64,000 nt of DNA from positions 1,116,001 to 1,180,000 of the forward strand of contig CAVWCQ010000008.1 in the NCBI GenBank assembly GCA_963753545.1, given 5' to 3'. Of this stretch, positions 44,307-53,612 are shown piece after piece (the stretch's first letter is position 1; the number at the start of each line of letters is the position of its first letter). The stretch is from CAVWCQ01 sp963753545. GTDB taxonomy: Bacteria > Chloroflexota > Anaerolineae > Aggregatilineales > Aggregatilineaceae. Under the pieces are notes generated by a model. It did no database searches and was not told the origin of the DNA. It saw nothing but the letters and a program-made list of their open reading frames with translations. A program made the position numbers and the translations under genes.

Positions 44307-45023
44307 ATGGCCAGTGATATACATCTTTTTGTTGAACGTTGGAACGGCTCAAGGTGGGTTGCCGCTGATGAGTGGGAAGTTGATACGTACCGTGGACGGA
44401 CGACCTATCAGTTAAGCAGCACGCCGTTTTATCAGGAACGAAATAATTGTTTGTTTGCCATTCTTGCCAATGTGCGCAACGGCTACGCGGCAGGCGGTGT
44501 GGATACCGGGGAGGGGTTCGTTCCGATTGCCATGCCCCGGGGGCTGCCCGCTGACGCAAGCCCGGAGATATGCGGGCACGCGGCGGAGAAGCGCGAACGG
44601 GTGAGTGGTCATAGCTGGCTGTCCGTGAGCGAACTGCTTGCTTATGATTGGACTCAGACAACGATGCAGCGCGGGTGGGTGAGTGCGCCCACGTATTTTG
44701 ACTGGTGCTGTAGTGATCAAACGGAAGCGCCATCCCTGCGCGCCGCTGCTTTGCTGGTCCCCAATATTGAGCGCATCTCCGAGACGGATATGGTTAGCCG
44801 CATTGCGCTCATCAAAAAAGAGGCGAAATCGGCGGCAGGCAGCGCGTGGATGGACAGGGCATGCGAACTGATCCTGGAACGGATGGAGCACGTCTACTGT
44901 CAGGCGTCGTGGAGCATCCCCTACTTTAAAACGGTGCGCCTCTTCTGGTCCGATACCATGCCGCGCCTCGTGTCACTGGGCAAACCGGAGCAGGTGCGGA
45001 TCGTCTTCTGGTTCGAAAACTAA
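44307..45023 (+). CDS. Phage-type hypothetical protein (SDIHLFVE family)
   Basis: 238 residues, GGGGGA before ATG 44307. The sequence follows a pattern I recall from uncharacterised phage and bacterial proteins: start SDIHLFVE, then a segment LFAILANVRNG, PIAMPRGLPADASPE, and GHSWLSVSELLAYDW. The second half (residues ~130-238: SDTMPRLV, VRIVFWFEN) has the amphipathic closing strand also seen in those proteins. No catalytic motif is evident. It is alone between SH3b/LysM genes, with ordinary base composition and no other phage gene, so it may be a domesticated acquisition. Confidence 0.65.
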   Translation: MASDIHLFVERWNGSRWVAADEWEVDTYRGRTTYQLSSTPFYQERNNCLFAILANVRNGYAAGGVDTGEGFVPIAMPRGLPADASPEICGHAAEKRERVSGHSWLSVSELLAYDWTQTTMQRGWVSAPTYFDWCCSDQTEAPSLRAAALLVPNIERISETDMVSRIALIKKEAKSAAGSAWMDRACELILERMEHVYCQASWSIPYFKTVRLFWSDTMPRLVSLGKPEQVRIVFWFEN

Positions 45024-45052
45024 GTACAGCCAAGCAGATATGGTGGTTTTTT

Positions 45053-45113
45053 GTAGGGGCGCTGCATGATGCTCTCCCCTCTCCAGCGCAAATCTGGAGA
45101 GGGGTTGGGGGTG
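45053..45113 (+). repeat. GTAGGGGC start plus CCCCTCTCC hairpin
   Basis: GTAGGGGC at 45053-45060, then a perfect 11-bp stem CCCCTCTCCAG / CTGGAGAGGGG (45076-45104) and GGGGGTGAGG. No T-run. Confidence 0.75.
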
Positions 45114-45259
45114 AGGTTGGCGGGGTGAGGTAAACCTCCGCCAGCCTGACGCAAAACATACGGTCGATCAGCGACTCGGCGCTTACCTATTGGAATCGCG
45201 CGCGATCTTTCCTACACTTGAAGTATCAATCACATCTCATTGTGTGGAGTAACAAAACA

Positions 45260-46036
45260 ATGAACGCGCGAATGGTCTGGAAGTTGACTGCGGTCCTCCT
45301 GGTCCTGTTTGTGTTGGCGGCTGCACTGCCCGTAGTGGATCGGGCGTCGGCCCAGGCCTACCCAACAGCGGTGGTGAATACGGGCGCTCTGCATATTCGC
45401 AGCGGCCCAGGCGCTTCCTATAACGTGGTCTTCTCGGTTTTCCGGGGCACTGCTATGTCGCTGCTGGCCCGTAACCCGGATGCCTCGTGGGTGAAGATTA
45501 CCCTGGATAACGGCGTGCAGGGCTGGGTGAATGCGTTCTATATCGCGACAGCCTACCCGCTCTTTAATCTGCCCCTGGAAGGCGGCACGATCCCCGGCGG
45601 CAACAGCGCCTCGGTGAATACCGGAACGCTGAATGTACGGACTGGCCCTTCCGTCGCCTATCCGGCCCTGGTCAGTCTCCCGTTCGGCACAGCGGTGACG
45701 CTGCTCGCCCGTACTGCGGACAGTACATGGCTGAAGATTTAAGCCCCATCGGCGGTGCAGGGCTGGGTTAATGCCAGATACCTGAACATCACTTTCCCGA
45801 CATCCGGCCTGCCCGTCGAATATGTGTCACAGCCGCTGCCGCCGACCTACCCGCCGAGCAATCCCTACCCGCCGTATTATCCTCCGGCGACCTACCGGAC
45901 GCACGTCGTCCAGCCGGGCGAGAATCTGTTCCGTATCAGCCTGAACTACGGCGTCAATATGTACGATGTGGCGCGGCTGAATGGGATCGTCAATCTGGCG
46001 CAGATTTACGTCGGTCAGGTGCTGCTCATCCCATAA
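45260..46036 (+). CDS. Secreted double SH3b plus LysM protein with an in-frame stop
   Basis: Reads in one frame from ATG 45260 (GGAG upstream) to 46036 except for a TAA at 45740-45742. Signal peptide ending ASAQAY, SH3b 1 (NTGALHIRSGPGASYNVVFSVF ... VQGWVNAFYI), SH3b 2 (NTGTLNVRTGPSVAYPALVSLP ... TWLKI*APSAVQGWVNARYL) and a LysM (THVVQPGENLFRISLNYGV). The stop falls exactly where the first repeat has LDNGVQGW, so it is a point nonsense change inside the second SH3b. Truncated, the protein would lack its LysM anchor. Sequencing error, recent mutation or readthrough remain possible. Confidence 0.8.
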
Positions 46037-46052
46037 AACCATCCACCGAATT

Positions 46053-46076
46053 GTAGGGGCAGGGCTTGCCCTGCCC
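46053..46076 (+). repeat. GTAGGGGC palindrome
   Basis: GGGCAGGGC / GCCCTGCCC stem, followed by AGTTTTT, so it can also terminate transcription from the SH3b/LysM gene. Confidence 0.8.
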
Positions 46077-46083
46077 AGTTTTT

Positions 46084-46117
46084 GTAGGGGCGGGCTTGTT
46101 AACCCGCCCTTTTTTTG
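46084..46117 (+). terminator. GTAGGGGC palindrome acting as a terminator
   Basis: GGGCGGG(CTTG)TTAACCCGCCC hairpin followed by seven T. Seven bases after the previous palindrome, giving a tandem arrangement. Confidence 0.8.
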
Positions 46118-46338
46118 TTTTTTCCCCCGATTGAACCAGAATATGGCGTCATCCCCTCAGCAGGGGAGTCGGCGGACAGTTTTTCTCATGCTCATCATCA
46201 AATTAGTACTTAAAGTTCAACTTTAAAGGAGTATTTTAGGGGACCAGCCGGGTGTATACTGATCATAGGTCCAGGCTTGCGCGGCGCAGGGAGATAGCCC
46301 GACTTGATGCGAAAGCGCATCGTTCCAAAGTATACCCA

Positions 46339-46447
46339 CCGTTAGAAAACAGTTAGTTGCCAGCCGTTTTAGGGGGGGTATCAAAATCGCCACGAGAACG
46401 AAGTGCCAAATAGTGATCAACTAATTTTTCGCGAAAGTTAGAATGAG
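46339..46447 (+). repeat. 109-bp conserved noncoding element, copy B
   Basis: Same length and block order as the reverse complement of 18585-18693 (CCGTTAG ... AATCGCCACGAGAA ... AGTGATCAACTAATTTT ... GTTAGAATGAG). The blocks are highly conserved, while the spacers between them differ at most positions. Confidence 0.8.
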
Positions 46448-46691
46448 ATCGCACCATTCACCAAAATGTAAGAATTATACTTTGTGAAAAACAACCAAAA
46501 TCGCCTGTTTTATGACTCTGCTTGCCACTTCGATAGCCAGTCGCTAAGACACTCGTCCCTTTCCTGTTCATTTTTGGCCTCGTACGCTGCCTCAAAATGA
46601 CTCTTAAGTGATCGATGAAACGCACTTAAGCGATCTATGAATGTGGCCCGAATGATCAACAAAGCGGCCTGTTGTGAAATTTAGGAAAAAC

Positions 46692-46730
46692 AGCCCCTTC
46701 CTCGGTGTGAGAAAGGGGCTTTGAAGATGA
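46692..46730 (-). terminator. Rho-independent terminator for the VWA gene
   Basis: On the minus strand AGCCCCTTTCTC / GAGGAAGGGGCT (one mismatch) then GTTTTTCC, just after the stop at 46737. Confidence 0.85.
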
Positions 46731-46736
46731 AACCAC

Positions 46737-48952
46737 TTATGCCCGCCGCCGCACGATATACGCCACGATACCCGCCAGCAGCGCCGCGATAAGGCAGATC
46801 GCCGCGTACGGGAAGTAATCCTGAAGATCGCGCCCCTCTTTTACCTTTTCCGCTACCTGGGCGGGAATCGGCGTGAAGGTCGATGTGATTGTACCCGTGC
46901 TCGTCGGCAGCGGCGTGGTCGTCAGTGTCGCAGTCGGCACGGTCGTATTGGTCGGGACTGGCGTCTCAGTCGCCGTATCGGTGGGTTGCGGTGTGTCCGA
47001 TGGAGCGGGCGTATCCGTCGCGACCTCTGCCGTTTGCGTCTGGCCGACATTCAGCATAGCCACAGCCGTTCCGGTCACGTCCGGAGGTTCCGTCGGGATT
47101 GGCGTGCGTGTCGCGGTATCGGTCGGTGGAACAGCCGTATCCGTCGGCGCAGGAGTATTGCTCGGCGGCACAGCCGTATCCGTTGGCTCAGGTGTGCTGC
47201 TCGGTGGCACAGCGGTATTGGTTGGCGCAGGTGTGCTCGTGGGCGGCCTGGGTGTACTGCTGGGGCGCGGTGTCTGAGTCGGCGTGTCTGTGTAACTCTC
47301 CGCCGTAGAGGTGCCAATCATCGCCAGCCGCTGGGCAGTCGCGGCTTCATCGGGTGTATTAGTGGGCTGCGGCGTGAGAGTCGCGGTGTTTGTCGGCTGC
47401 GGCGTATTAGTTGGCGGGACGGTCGGCGTGTAGGTCGGCGTATTCGTTGCCGTAGGCGTATTAGTCGGCGTGGGCGATGGCGTAATGAACAGCGCCGGGT
47501 CGAGCGTGAAGCTGGCGGTGACCGCCGTTTCCTTGCGCGGATCGATCAGGGCGATCTCGACGCTGTGCGCTCCGGGGCCAACGGGCAGCAGGTCCACCGA
47601 GAATTCATACGGCGGCTGATCGGCGGACGCCAATACCTGCCCATCGACGCGCATTTCTACACGCTGGACGGGTGTCTGGGCGCGATCAACGGTCACGTGC
47701 CACGTTGATAGTTCCCGTCGTAATAACGTCGCCCTCGGCTATTCCCGTTACCTGGAACACGGGCGGCAGATCGGCAACCTCAAAATCGGCGCTCAGATCG
47801 CGGTTGCCACCCTCGGCATCCGTCGCGGAGAGGATCACGGTATGCGTGCCCGGCGCGAGTGTGTACGGGTCGATGGTGACGGTCGCGGCGGCGCTGTTAT
47901 CGCCCGTCGCGGCAAAATCGGCTTGCAGCGCCTGGCCGTCAAGAGAGAGCGTATTCTCGCCCAGGCCGCGCGCGGCGCTGACCTGTGCCGTCACCTCGGC
48001 GGGTTCCTGGAGCGCCGCCCCTGGCAGTCCCTGGAAGGCGAGCTGCGGGTACAGGTCGGGCGCGTTGAAGGTCGTATCGGCGCTGCCCTGCGGCACAGTC
48101 ACAGTGAGCGTATGCTCGGCCCCATCCGGCTCCAGATCGGTCTGGACATTGACGACATACTGCGTGCGCAGGTACGTTGCCAGATAGGTGTAGGTGTCTT
48201 GCAGCTCGTTAGAGTTCGAATAGAGGTAGGTCTGGCCCCGCGTGCCTTCCGCCAGTTGAGTCAGAAAACTGGCATCGACAAAACCGATTCCCACGGTGTA
48301 AAAGGCAATATTATTTTCCGCTCCCGCGGTTACGCCTGCATCGCGTGGATTGGTGCTCAGTCCGCCATACTCATTGCCGTCGGTGAGCAGCACGACAAAA
48401 CGGCGCGGCGTATTGGCGCGGCTGGCAAGGTCGGCGGCGGCGGCGCTGGCATCATATAAGTGCGGTGCGGCCTCCGGCTTCCAGCGCGTCGATGCTCACC
48501 CGTACGGCGTCCAGATCCGTGGTGAAGTCCTGGACGATGCGCACCTGGGAGTCAAAGTCGATCAGCGCCACCTCGTCACCCGGAGCAAGATTGTCCAGGA
48601 AGGCGAGTGCCGCTTCTTTCGCATGATTCAGCGGTTCGCCCAGCATACTCTCGCTGGTGTCGATAGCCAGTACCACGGAGATTGGCAGATCGCTCTCGGT
48701 GATATTTTCCACCGAAACCACCTGCACCGCGTTCCCATCGACGGTCATCTGAAAATCTGTGCTGGTGAGGTTCTGGACCGGGACATTGTACTGGTCTCGA
48801 ATAGTGACCAGAACGGTCAGTTGGGGGAACTGGCTGGTATCAACTCCGCCGATTTCGACGGCTGCACCGCCCTGGGCGGTTCCAACGTGTGGTGTTAAAG
48901 AAAATGAGAACAGAAAGGCAATTGCAGTTAAAAATAAGAAAGTCCGGCGCAT
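46737..48952 (-). CDS. Secreted von Willebrand factor A protein with Pro/Thr stalk and membrane anchor (two frameshifts)
   Basis: About 738 codons from ATG 48952 (GAGGG upstream). Signal peptide, a beta segment with VPVQNLTSTDF, then a VWA domain whose MIDAS begins AIDTSESM and continues LIDFDSQV. An indel near 48455 breaks it at GGRTAL; the next frame resumes YDASAAAADLASRANTPRRFVVLLTDGNEYGGL. A second indel at ~47690 separates the Ig-like region (FEVADLPPVFQVTGI) from VTVDRAQTPVQRVEMRVDG, a cadherin-like domain. A ~200-residue TPTNTPT stalk follows, then one transmembrane helix (YAAICLIAALLAGIVAYIV) and RRRA. A surface metal-dependent adhesion or complex-assembly protein. Confidence 0.85.
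46900..47290 (-). repeat. Minisatellite-like repeats coding for the Pro/Thr stalk
   Basis: Imperfect 36-48-base units such as GGCACAGCCGTATCCGT and GTGTGCTGCTCGG recur at 47168-47260. They encode AVPPSNTPAPTDT-type units and may vary in number between strains. Confidence 0.7.
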
Positions 48953-49101
48953 CTTTTGATCCCTCAAGTGTGCATGACGAACGGCGTCTGAGCCGAGTCC
49001 GTAACCGGGCGTTGGAGAGCAGCTTAATTGTAGACCTGTTTCCATCCTAACATCAAATCGCTGATTCGTTCCGTATAACCGTGAAAAGCGAGGGCCGAAT
49101 C

Positions 49102-49992
49102 ATGATCAGAAAACACTTCTTTCTCTCTCTCGTTATGGGATTGGTCGGGCTTATGAGCCTGGGTGGGCACGCTGCCGCCCAGGGTGACGATCCGAAACAG
49201 TTGGTCGATGTCGGCGGTTATTCGCTCTATCTCGACTGCCAGGGGCAGGGCAGCCCGACAGTGATCCTCGAAGCGGGCCTGGGAATGACCGGGCGAACGT
49301 GGCTGGATGTCCAGCCCGATATCGCCCAAGAGACGCGGGTCTGCGCCTATGATCGGGCCGGAGTAGGGGGCAGCGATCCGAGTCTGCTCTCGCCGCGCCC
49401 GGCGTCGGTAATGGCGGAAGAACTGCATACACTGCTGGCGAATGCGCACCTGGATGGCCCCTATGTGCTGGTCGCCCATTCCTATGGCGGATTTGTCTCG
49501 CGCCTGTTTGCCAACCAGTACCCGGATGAGGTTGTGGGCATGGTCCTCATTGACACGGCCCAGGAAGACTTCGATTATCGGATACCGGCAGACTCCGCGC
49601 CGGACGAAATCTTCTTTGGCAACCGGGAAGGGGTAACGGTTGGTGAGTGGCAGCAGAGCGTCGAGGATCTACGTGCCCTCCGTTCAGCGAACAACAGGCC
49701 GCTGTACGGCGACATGCCGCTGATCGTCCTGACCGTGCCGCTTGGACGGCAGCCCGGCATGAGCGAGAATGAATACTCGGCCCTGGCGAAGTCGTGGGAC
49801 GATCTTCAGCACAGGCTGGCAGCATCCTCTTCGAACAGCACGCTGATCGAGGTGGAGGACAGTGGGCACTTCATCCAGAACGACCAGCCGGAGATCGTGA
49901 TCGGCGCTGTGGTACAGGTTGTGCGGGCGGCACAGCATTGTCAGAGTAATGTCCTGATCGCTTGTCTATACAGAACATTTGTGCTATTCTGA
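49102..49992 (+). CDS. Secreted alpha/beta hydrolase
   Basis: 296 residues from ATG 49102 (GAGGG upstream; GTG 49081 is weaker). Signal peptide ending GHAAAQ, then the fold: oxyanion strand VILEAGLGMTGRTW, VCAYDRAGVGGSD, nucleophile VAHSYGG, and base EDSGHFIQND, as in epoxide-hydrolase/lipase-like families; an acid follows LPLIVLTVP. The last ~18 residues after VVRAA (QHCQSNVLIACLYRTFVLF) look unlike the family and may reflect a missed stop through an indel near 49935. Substrate unknown. Confidence 0.82.
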   Translation: MIRKHFFLSLVMGLVGLMSLGGHAAAQGDDPKQLVDVGGYSLYLDCQGQGSPTVILEAGLGMTGRTWLDVQPDIAQETRVCAYDRAGVGGSDPSLLSPRPASVMAEELHTLLANAHLDGPYVLVAHSYGGFVSRLFANQYPDEVVGMVLIDTAQEDFDYRIPADSAPDEIFFGNREGVTVGEWQQSVEDLRALRSANNRPLYGDMPLIVLTVPLGRQPGMSENEYSALAKSWDDLQHRLAASSSNSTLIEVEDSGHFIQNDQPEIVIGAVVQVVRAAQHCQSNVLIACLYRTFVLF

Positions 49993-50037
49993 GGGGTAGG
50001 TTTCGTTTCGCTTGCAAATGAAAAAGGAGCGTCTTCT

Positions 50038-50412
50038 ATGCCACGTCCTATTCACTTTGAGATTAGCGCGAAGAATCCCGACAAGCTTGCTGCCTTTTAC
50101 CGGACTGTGTTCGATTGGACAATCAATAAGTGGGAAGGCCCCACGGACTACTGGTTGGTCGGCACCGGAGAGACGGGAACACCCGGTATCGACGGCGCGA
50201 TTTTCCATCCCGACGGCCTGTTTACGGGCACGGTCAATACGATTGATGTCCCTGATCTGGATACGTATGTCGCCAAAGTCAAGGCCAACGGCGGGCAGAT
50301 GGTTGGGGAGAAGCAGTATATTCCCGGTATCGGCCACTTCTGCTACATGAAAGATGTCGAGGGCAATCTGCTCGGCCTGATGCAGAGCGATCCGCCGCAG
50401 GGGCAGCAGTAG
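50038..50412 (+). CDS. VOC family protein (glyoxalase-like)
   Basis: 124 residues, AAAGGAG upstream. Typical of the small VOC proteins near glyoxylase/bleomycin resistance: HFEISAKNPDKLAAFYRTVFDWTINKWEGPTDYW, then NTIDVPDLDTYVAKVKANGG, and the end HFCYMKDVEGNLLGLMQ. The His near the start and Glu in DVEGNLLG match metal-ligand positions. Function not known beyond the fold. Confidence 0.9.
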   Translation: MPRPIHFEISAKNPDKLAAFYRTVFDWTINKWEGPTDYWLVGTGETGTPGIDGAIFHPDGLFTGTVNTIDVPDLDTYVAKVKANGGQMVGEKQYIPGIGHFCYMKDVEGNLLGLMQSDPPQGQQ

Positions 50413-50460
50413 GCTCCCTCACTCCGTCCGACCTCACCCCGCTTGTCCTGGCGGGGTGAC

Positions 50461-51327
50461 TCAATTCTCTCCAGCGCGAGCAAGACCCCAGGCGAACAGG
50501 AATCGCACAACCCCTTCCAGGACCGCCAGATAAAACAGCCCCAGGATCAGCCCGACCAGCCAGCGATCGGTCACCACGCCGATCAGTGGCCCGGTGAGGA
50601 TGCCCGCCAGTCGCACCCCTTCGCCGCTGGACAGCGTTTTCGCGACCGACCAGCCCACGATCCCGCGCAGCAGCGCCCCTGCCAGCGCGATCAGACTGGG
50701 GGCCAGCACCCCGGCGGGGCGGTAGCGCCCAAAGGCTGAGACCAATCCAACAGTCACCGACAGCGACTGGATTTCCAGCCATTCGACGATCAGCAGCAGG
50801 AACAGAAGTCCCGTTCGCGGAATAGGCGTGGGCGTAGCGAGCAAGGCGGCTGCCATCGAGAAAACCAGCCCCACCATCGACAGAAACGGCTTATAAACGT
50901 GAATGACGCTGTTCAGCACGACGTCGGCGCGATCATAGGGCAGGATCAGCAGATCGTGCCACGTGCCGCGCGCCTGTTCGAGGGACACAGCGCGGTTCAG
51001 CCCGCCTGCGATCAGGGCCGATCCGCCACCAATCACGCCCAGCCCGGTCATGATCAGCAGCCAGAGCGCCGTCCCGCGATGATCGCTGATTGCCAGATAG
51101 GTCAGAAAACACGCTCCGGGAGTCAGTGCGGAGAGGATGGTGAACAATAACACTGCCGCCAGCGTGTTCAGGGCACTGGAAAATCGCGCCGGGTTAAGAA
51201 TGCTGGCGCTCGCTTTTCCAGCACGGCGCTGGTGCATACGCCACAGCAGGCGCGCATAGAGCGGCGCACGTTCCGACAGGATCAGCGCCCGCAGAATAGC
51301 CCATGTGCCGTGTCTCATGTCGGGCAT
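50461..51327 (-). CDS. ABC-2 permease-like membrane protein
   Basis: 288 residues, six or seven membrane segments. The cytoplasmic motif EQARGTWHDLLILPYDRADVVL resembles the ABC-2 coupling segment seen at 33237-34130, which suggests a shared subfamily of permeases lacking neighbouring ATPases. The N-terminus (MRHGTWAILRALILSERAPLYARLLWRMHQRR) is basic and cytoplasmic. GAGGG precedes ATG 51327. Just upstream on this strand is the TPR gene, with a CGCAAAG repeat between. Confidence 0.65.
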   Translation of the reverse strand: MPDMRHGTWAILRALILSERAPLYARLLWRMHQRRAGKASASILNPARFSSALNTLAAVLLFTILSALTPGACFLTYLAISDHRGTALWLLIMTGLGVIGGGSALIAGGLNRAVSLEQARGTWHDLLILPYDRADVVLNSVIHVYKPFLSMVGLVFSMAAALLATPTPIPRTGLLFLLLIVEWLEIQSLSVTVGLVSAFGRYRPAGVLAPSLIALAGALLRGIVGWSVAKTLSSGEGVRLAGILTGPLIGVVTDRWLVGLILGLFYLAVLEGVVRFLFAWGLARAGEN

Positions 51328-51360
51328 AGCTTGCCCTCTCGCCCTGCCTGCAACCTAACT

Positions 51361-51396
51361 TTGTACTCTCTGCGGTGAGATTTGCTTTTCTCTTGC
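51361..51396 (+). repeat. Short CGCAAAG-type repeat
   Basis: CTCTCTGCGGTGAGATTTG matches the end of the repeats at 12155 and 30331. It lies between the TPR gene and the permease gene. Confidence 0.6.
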
Positions 51397-51398
51397 CC

Positions 51399-53564
51399 CT
51401 ACGACTTACTTTCCGCGGATGGGACCAGCGGTGCGATCTTCGCTGCCAGGGGGCTGTGCAGAACGTTGTAGAGGCGGTGCGCTTCGCTGTAGCGCCGCCC
51501 AGCCCGCCGTTCGTCACCCTGCGACAGCTTCGCCAGCACAACGAGGGTATCCGCCAGCCCTTTCAGATAGCCCATCTTGCGGGTCGACGTTTCGCTTTTG
51601 TTGGCAAGTTCGGTGGCTTCGTCCACGCGCTCGGTTTGCAGCAACAGATCGGCCAGCCGCGTCTGTGTCCGCACGATATTTTCCACATCATGGAGTTCCG
51701 TGCTTTTGTCCAGCGCGCCGCGCAGCAGCGGCTCTGCTTCCTCAAACCGCTTTTGCTCGACCAGCATTTCGCCCTTGTCGGACTGGAAGATGGCGACCCA
51801 GCGATCCTCATCAACAGAGGTTGCCGCGGCGATAGCCTGGTTATAGAGTGGTCGGGCTGCCTCATAATCGCCTTGCCCGGCATAGGTGCGCGCGAGATTG
51901 TTCGTTTGCACCGCGACCATCAGTATATCGTCCAGCTTGCGGCTGATGCGCAGCGCATGTTCAAGCGTATCAACGGCCTCTGCCGTGCGGCCTGTCAGCG
52001 AATAGAACCAGCCGAGATTACCGAGCCGGACGCTTTCGGCGCGGGCGTCACTGGTCGTGCGGGCAATCTCGATGGCTTCGCGGTAGAAGGCCAGGGCGGT
52101 ATCGACATCGCCCATTTCTGTATAGAGCGTCGCCGCGTTGGACAGCACGAGTCCCCGTGTCGGCAGGTGATTGATATGGTTGAGCAGCATCAGCGCCTTT
52201 TCATATTCGGCCAGTGCGCCCTTAAAATCGCCTGCGGCGCGGCGGGCGGCAGCCATATCACAGCGGAGTTGTGCCACTTCACGCTGGCTGCTGATGTCGA
52301 ACAATTCGAGCGCCATCCCCCAGTAATGCAGCGCCCGGTCCCGCTCGCCGCTTTCCATCGAGAGCGATCCGAGCGCGTGCAGGGCTTGCGCCTGCTGGTT
52401 GCGATCTTCGGCTTCACGCGCCAGGGCGAGCGCCTGTTCCGCAAAACGAATTGCGTCGTCGGGGTGGTGCTGCCGCGAGGCGATATTGCCCAGCGTGAGC
52501 AAAATCTGGATATGCTCGTTGCGATCCGTCAGCGTGCCCGATTCATAATAGGGCAGCGCTTCCGACAAGAAGCTTTCGGCGCGGGCCACATCCCCGACCG
52601 CATGGGCGGCCATTCCCAGCCGCAGCAGGGCGACGGCCTCATCTTTGCTGTTGCCCGTGCTGCGCGCCTGGGCCAGGGCGCGGGTTGCATATTCTTCGGC
52701 CTGGGCGCTGTTACCCGTCATGCGATATGCGGTGCTCAGGTCGAGCGCGCTGTTCATGAAAAAGTCGGTGGCCTGATTGCCCAGGCGCAGCGCGAGATTT
52801 TCCGCTGCCTGGTAATGTTCAATCGCCCCGCTGTAGTTCTGGCTCTCCATCTCGATCTTTGCCAGCAGTTGCAGCAGATGAAGCTGCTGGGGAAGCTGCC
52901 CGGCCTGCTGGGATAGGCTGATCGCCTGGAGGAGCAAGCGCTGCCCCGTGACCCGATCCCCCACGCCAATCGTCGATTCGGCCAGCAGACCCAGAATACG
53001 CGGCGCGATCTGGATCAGCCCGCCCGCCTGGGTGACGACAACGGCCTCTTTCAGCAAGTGCTGGGCATAGGCCGGGTTATCCTGTTTCAGATGATCTTTC
53101 GCCAGGTTTTCCAGTGTGAGGGCGATGATATCGGCGCTGCCGGTGGGCCGGGCGTTGTCGAGAGCCTGCTGGTGATAAGTCTGAGCCGTGCCCCATTCGC
53201 CCTGCTGCGCATAAAATGAGCCGGTATTGTTCAGGCAGCGGGTGAGCGCGCGCTTGTCGCCCATTTTGCGGGCGAGTTCCAGGGCCTCTTCCAGCACCGC
53301 GCGCGCCGCCTCGTAGTTGTGCTGCGCCACATAGGCCGCCCCAATCCCGCTCAGAAAATGTTCCTCCTGAATCCGGTCCTGTTGGGCACGAGCCAGGGTC
53401 AGGCCGCGCTGGTATGTTTCCAGGGCCGTCTGGTGATACCCCTGTTCGAGCGCGGCGGCGGCGGTTTCGAGCAGGCCGTTCATTTCCTGCTGGGCCGGAG
53501 ACAGCAGTGTCTGCTGCTGCGCGGTTGCGGGTTGTTTAAACAGTCGATTGATCAGATTTTGCAT
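51399..53564 (-). CDS. Large tetratricopeptide-repeat protein
   Basis: 721 residues made almost wholly of ~40-residue TPR units of the Pins/LGN style, about fifteen, for example AYVAQHNYEAARAVLEEALELARKMGD, GEWGTAQTYHQQALDNAR and GDVDTALAFYREAIEIARTT. There is no signal peptide, membrane helix, HTH or catalytic domain. It should form a superhelical scaffold that binds partners in the cytoplasm. GAGG precedes ATG 53564. Divergent neighbours are a phosphodiesterase (same strand, upstream) and a permease (downstream); no known partner is encoded beside it. Confidence 0.9.
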   Translation of the reverse strand: MQNLINRLFKQPATAQQQTLLSPAQQEMNGLLETAAAALEQGYHQTALETYQRGLTLARAQQDRIQEEHFLSGIGAAYVAQHNYEAARAVLEEALELARKMGDKRALTRCLNNTGSFYAQQGEWGTAQTYHQQALDNARPTGSADIIALTLENLAKDHLKQDNPAYAQHLLKEAVVVTQAGGLIQIAPRILGLLAESTIGVGDRVTGQRLLLQAISLSQQAGQLPQQLHLLQLLAKIEMESQNYSGAIEHYQAAENLALRLGNQATDFFMNSALDLSTAYRMTGNSAQAEEYATRALAQARSTGNSKDEAVALLRLGMAAHAVGDVARAESFLSEALPYYESGTLTDRNEHIQILLTLGNIASRQHHPDDAIRFAEQALALAREAEDRNQQAQALHALGSLSMESGERDRALHYWGMALELFDISSQREVAQLRCDMAAARRAAGDFKGALAEYEKALMLLNHINHLPTRGLVLSNAATLYTEMGDVDTALAFYREAIEIARTTSDARAESVRLGNLGWFYSLTGRTAEAVDTLEHALRISRKLDDILMVAVQTNNLARTYAGQGDYEAARPLYNQAIAAATSVDEDRWVAIFQSDKGEMLVEQKRFEEAEPLLRGALDKSTELHDVENIVRTQTRLADLLLQTERVDEATELANKSETSTRKMGYLKGLADTLVVLAKLSQGDERRAGRRYSEAHRLYNVLHSPLAAKIAPLVPSAESKS

Positions 53565-53612
53565 GGATGCCTCGTTTTCGTGTCCCCAGGTTACAAACCG
53601 CGCATAGCGCCG

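Larger units (their letters stand above)
46037..46736. other. 700-base intergenic region with repeats and conserved element
   Basis: No gene is supported. Contents: two GTAGGGGC palindromes (46053, 46084), the second with a T-run; copy B of the 109-bp element (46339-46447); an AT-rich stretch without features (46448-46685); and the terminator of the VWA gene (46692-46730). Confidence 0.7.

Noticed and set aside
46900..47290. CRISPR-like array
   Set aside because: The repeats have no constant direct repeat with unique spacers; they are in frame and encode the Pro/Thr stalk of the VWA protein.
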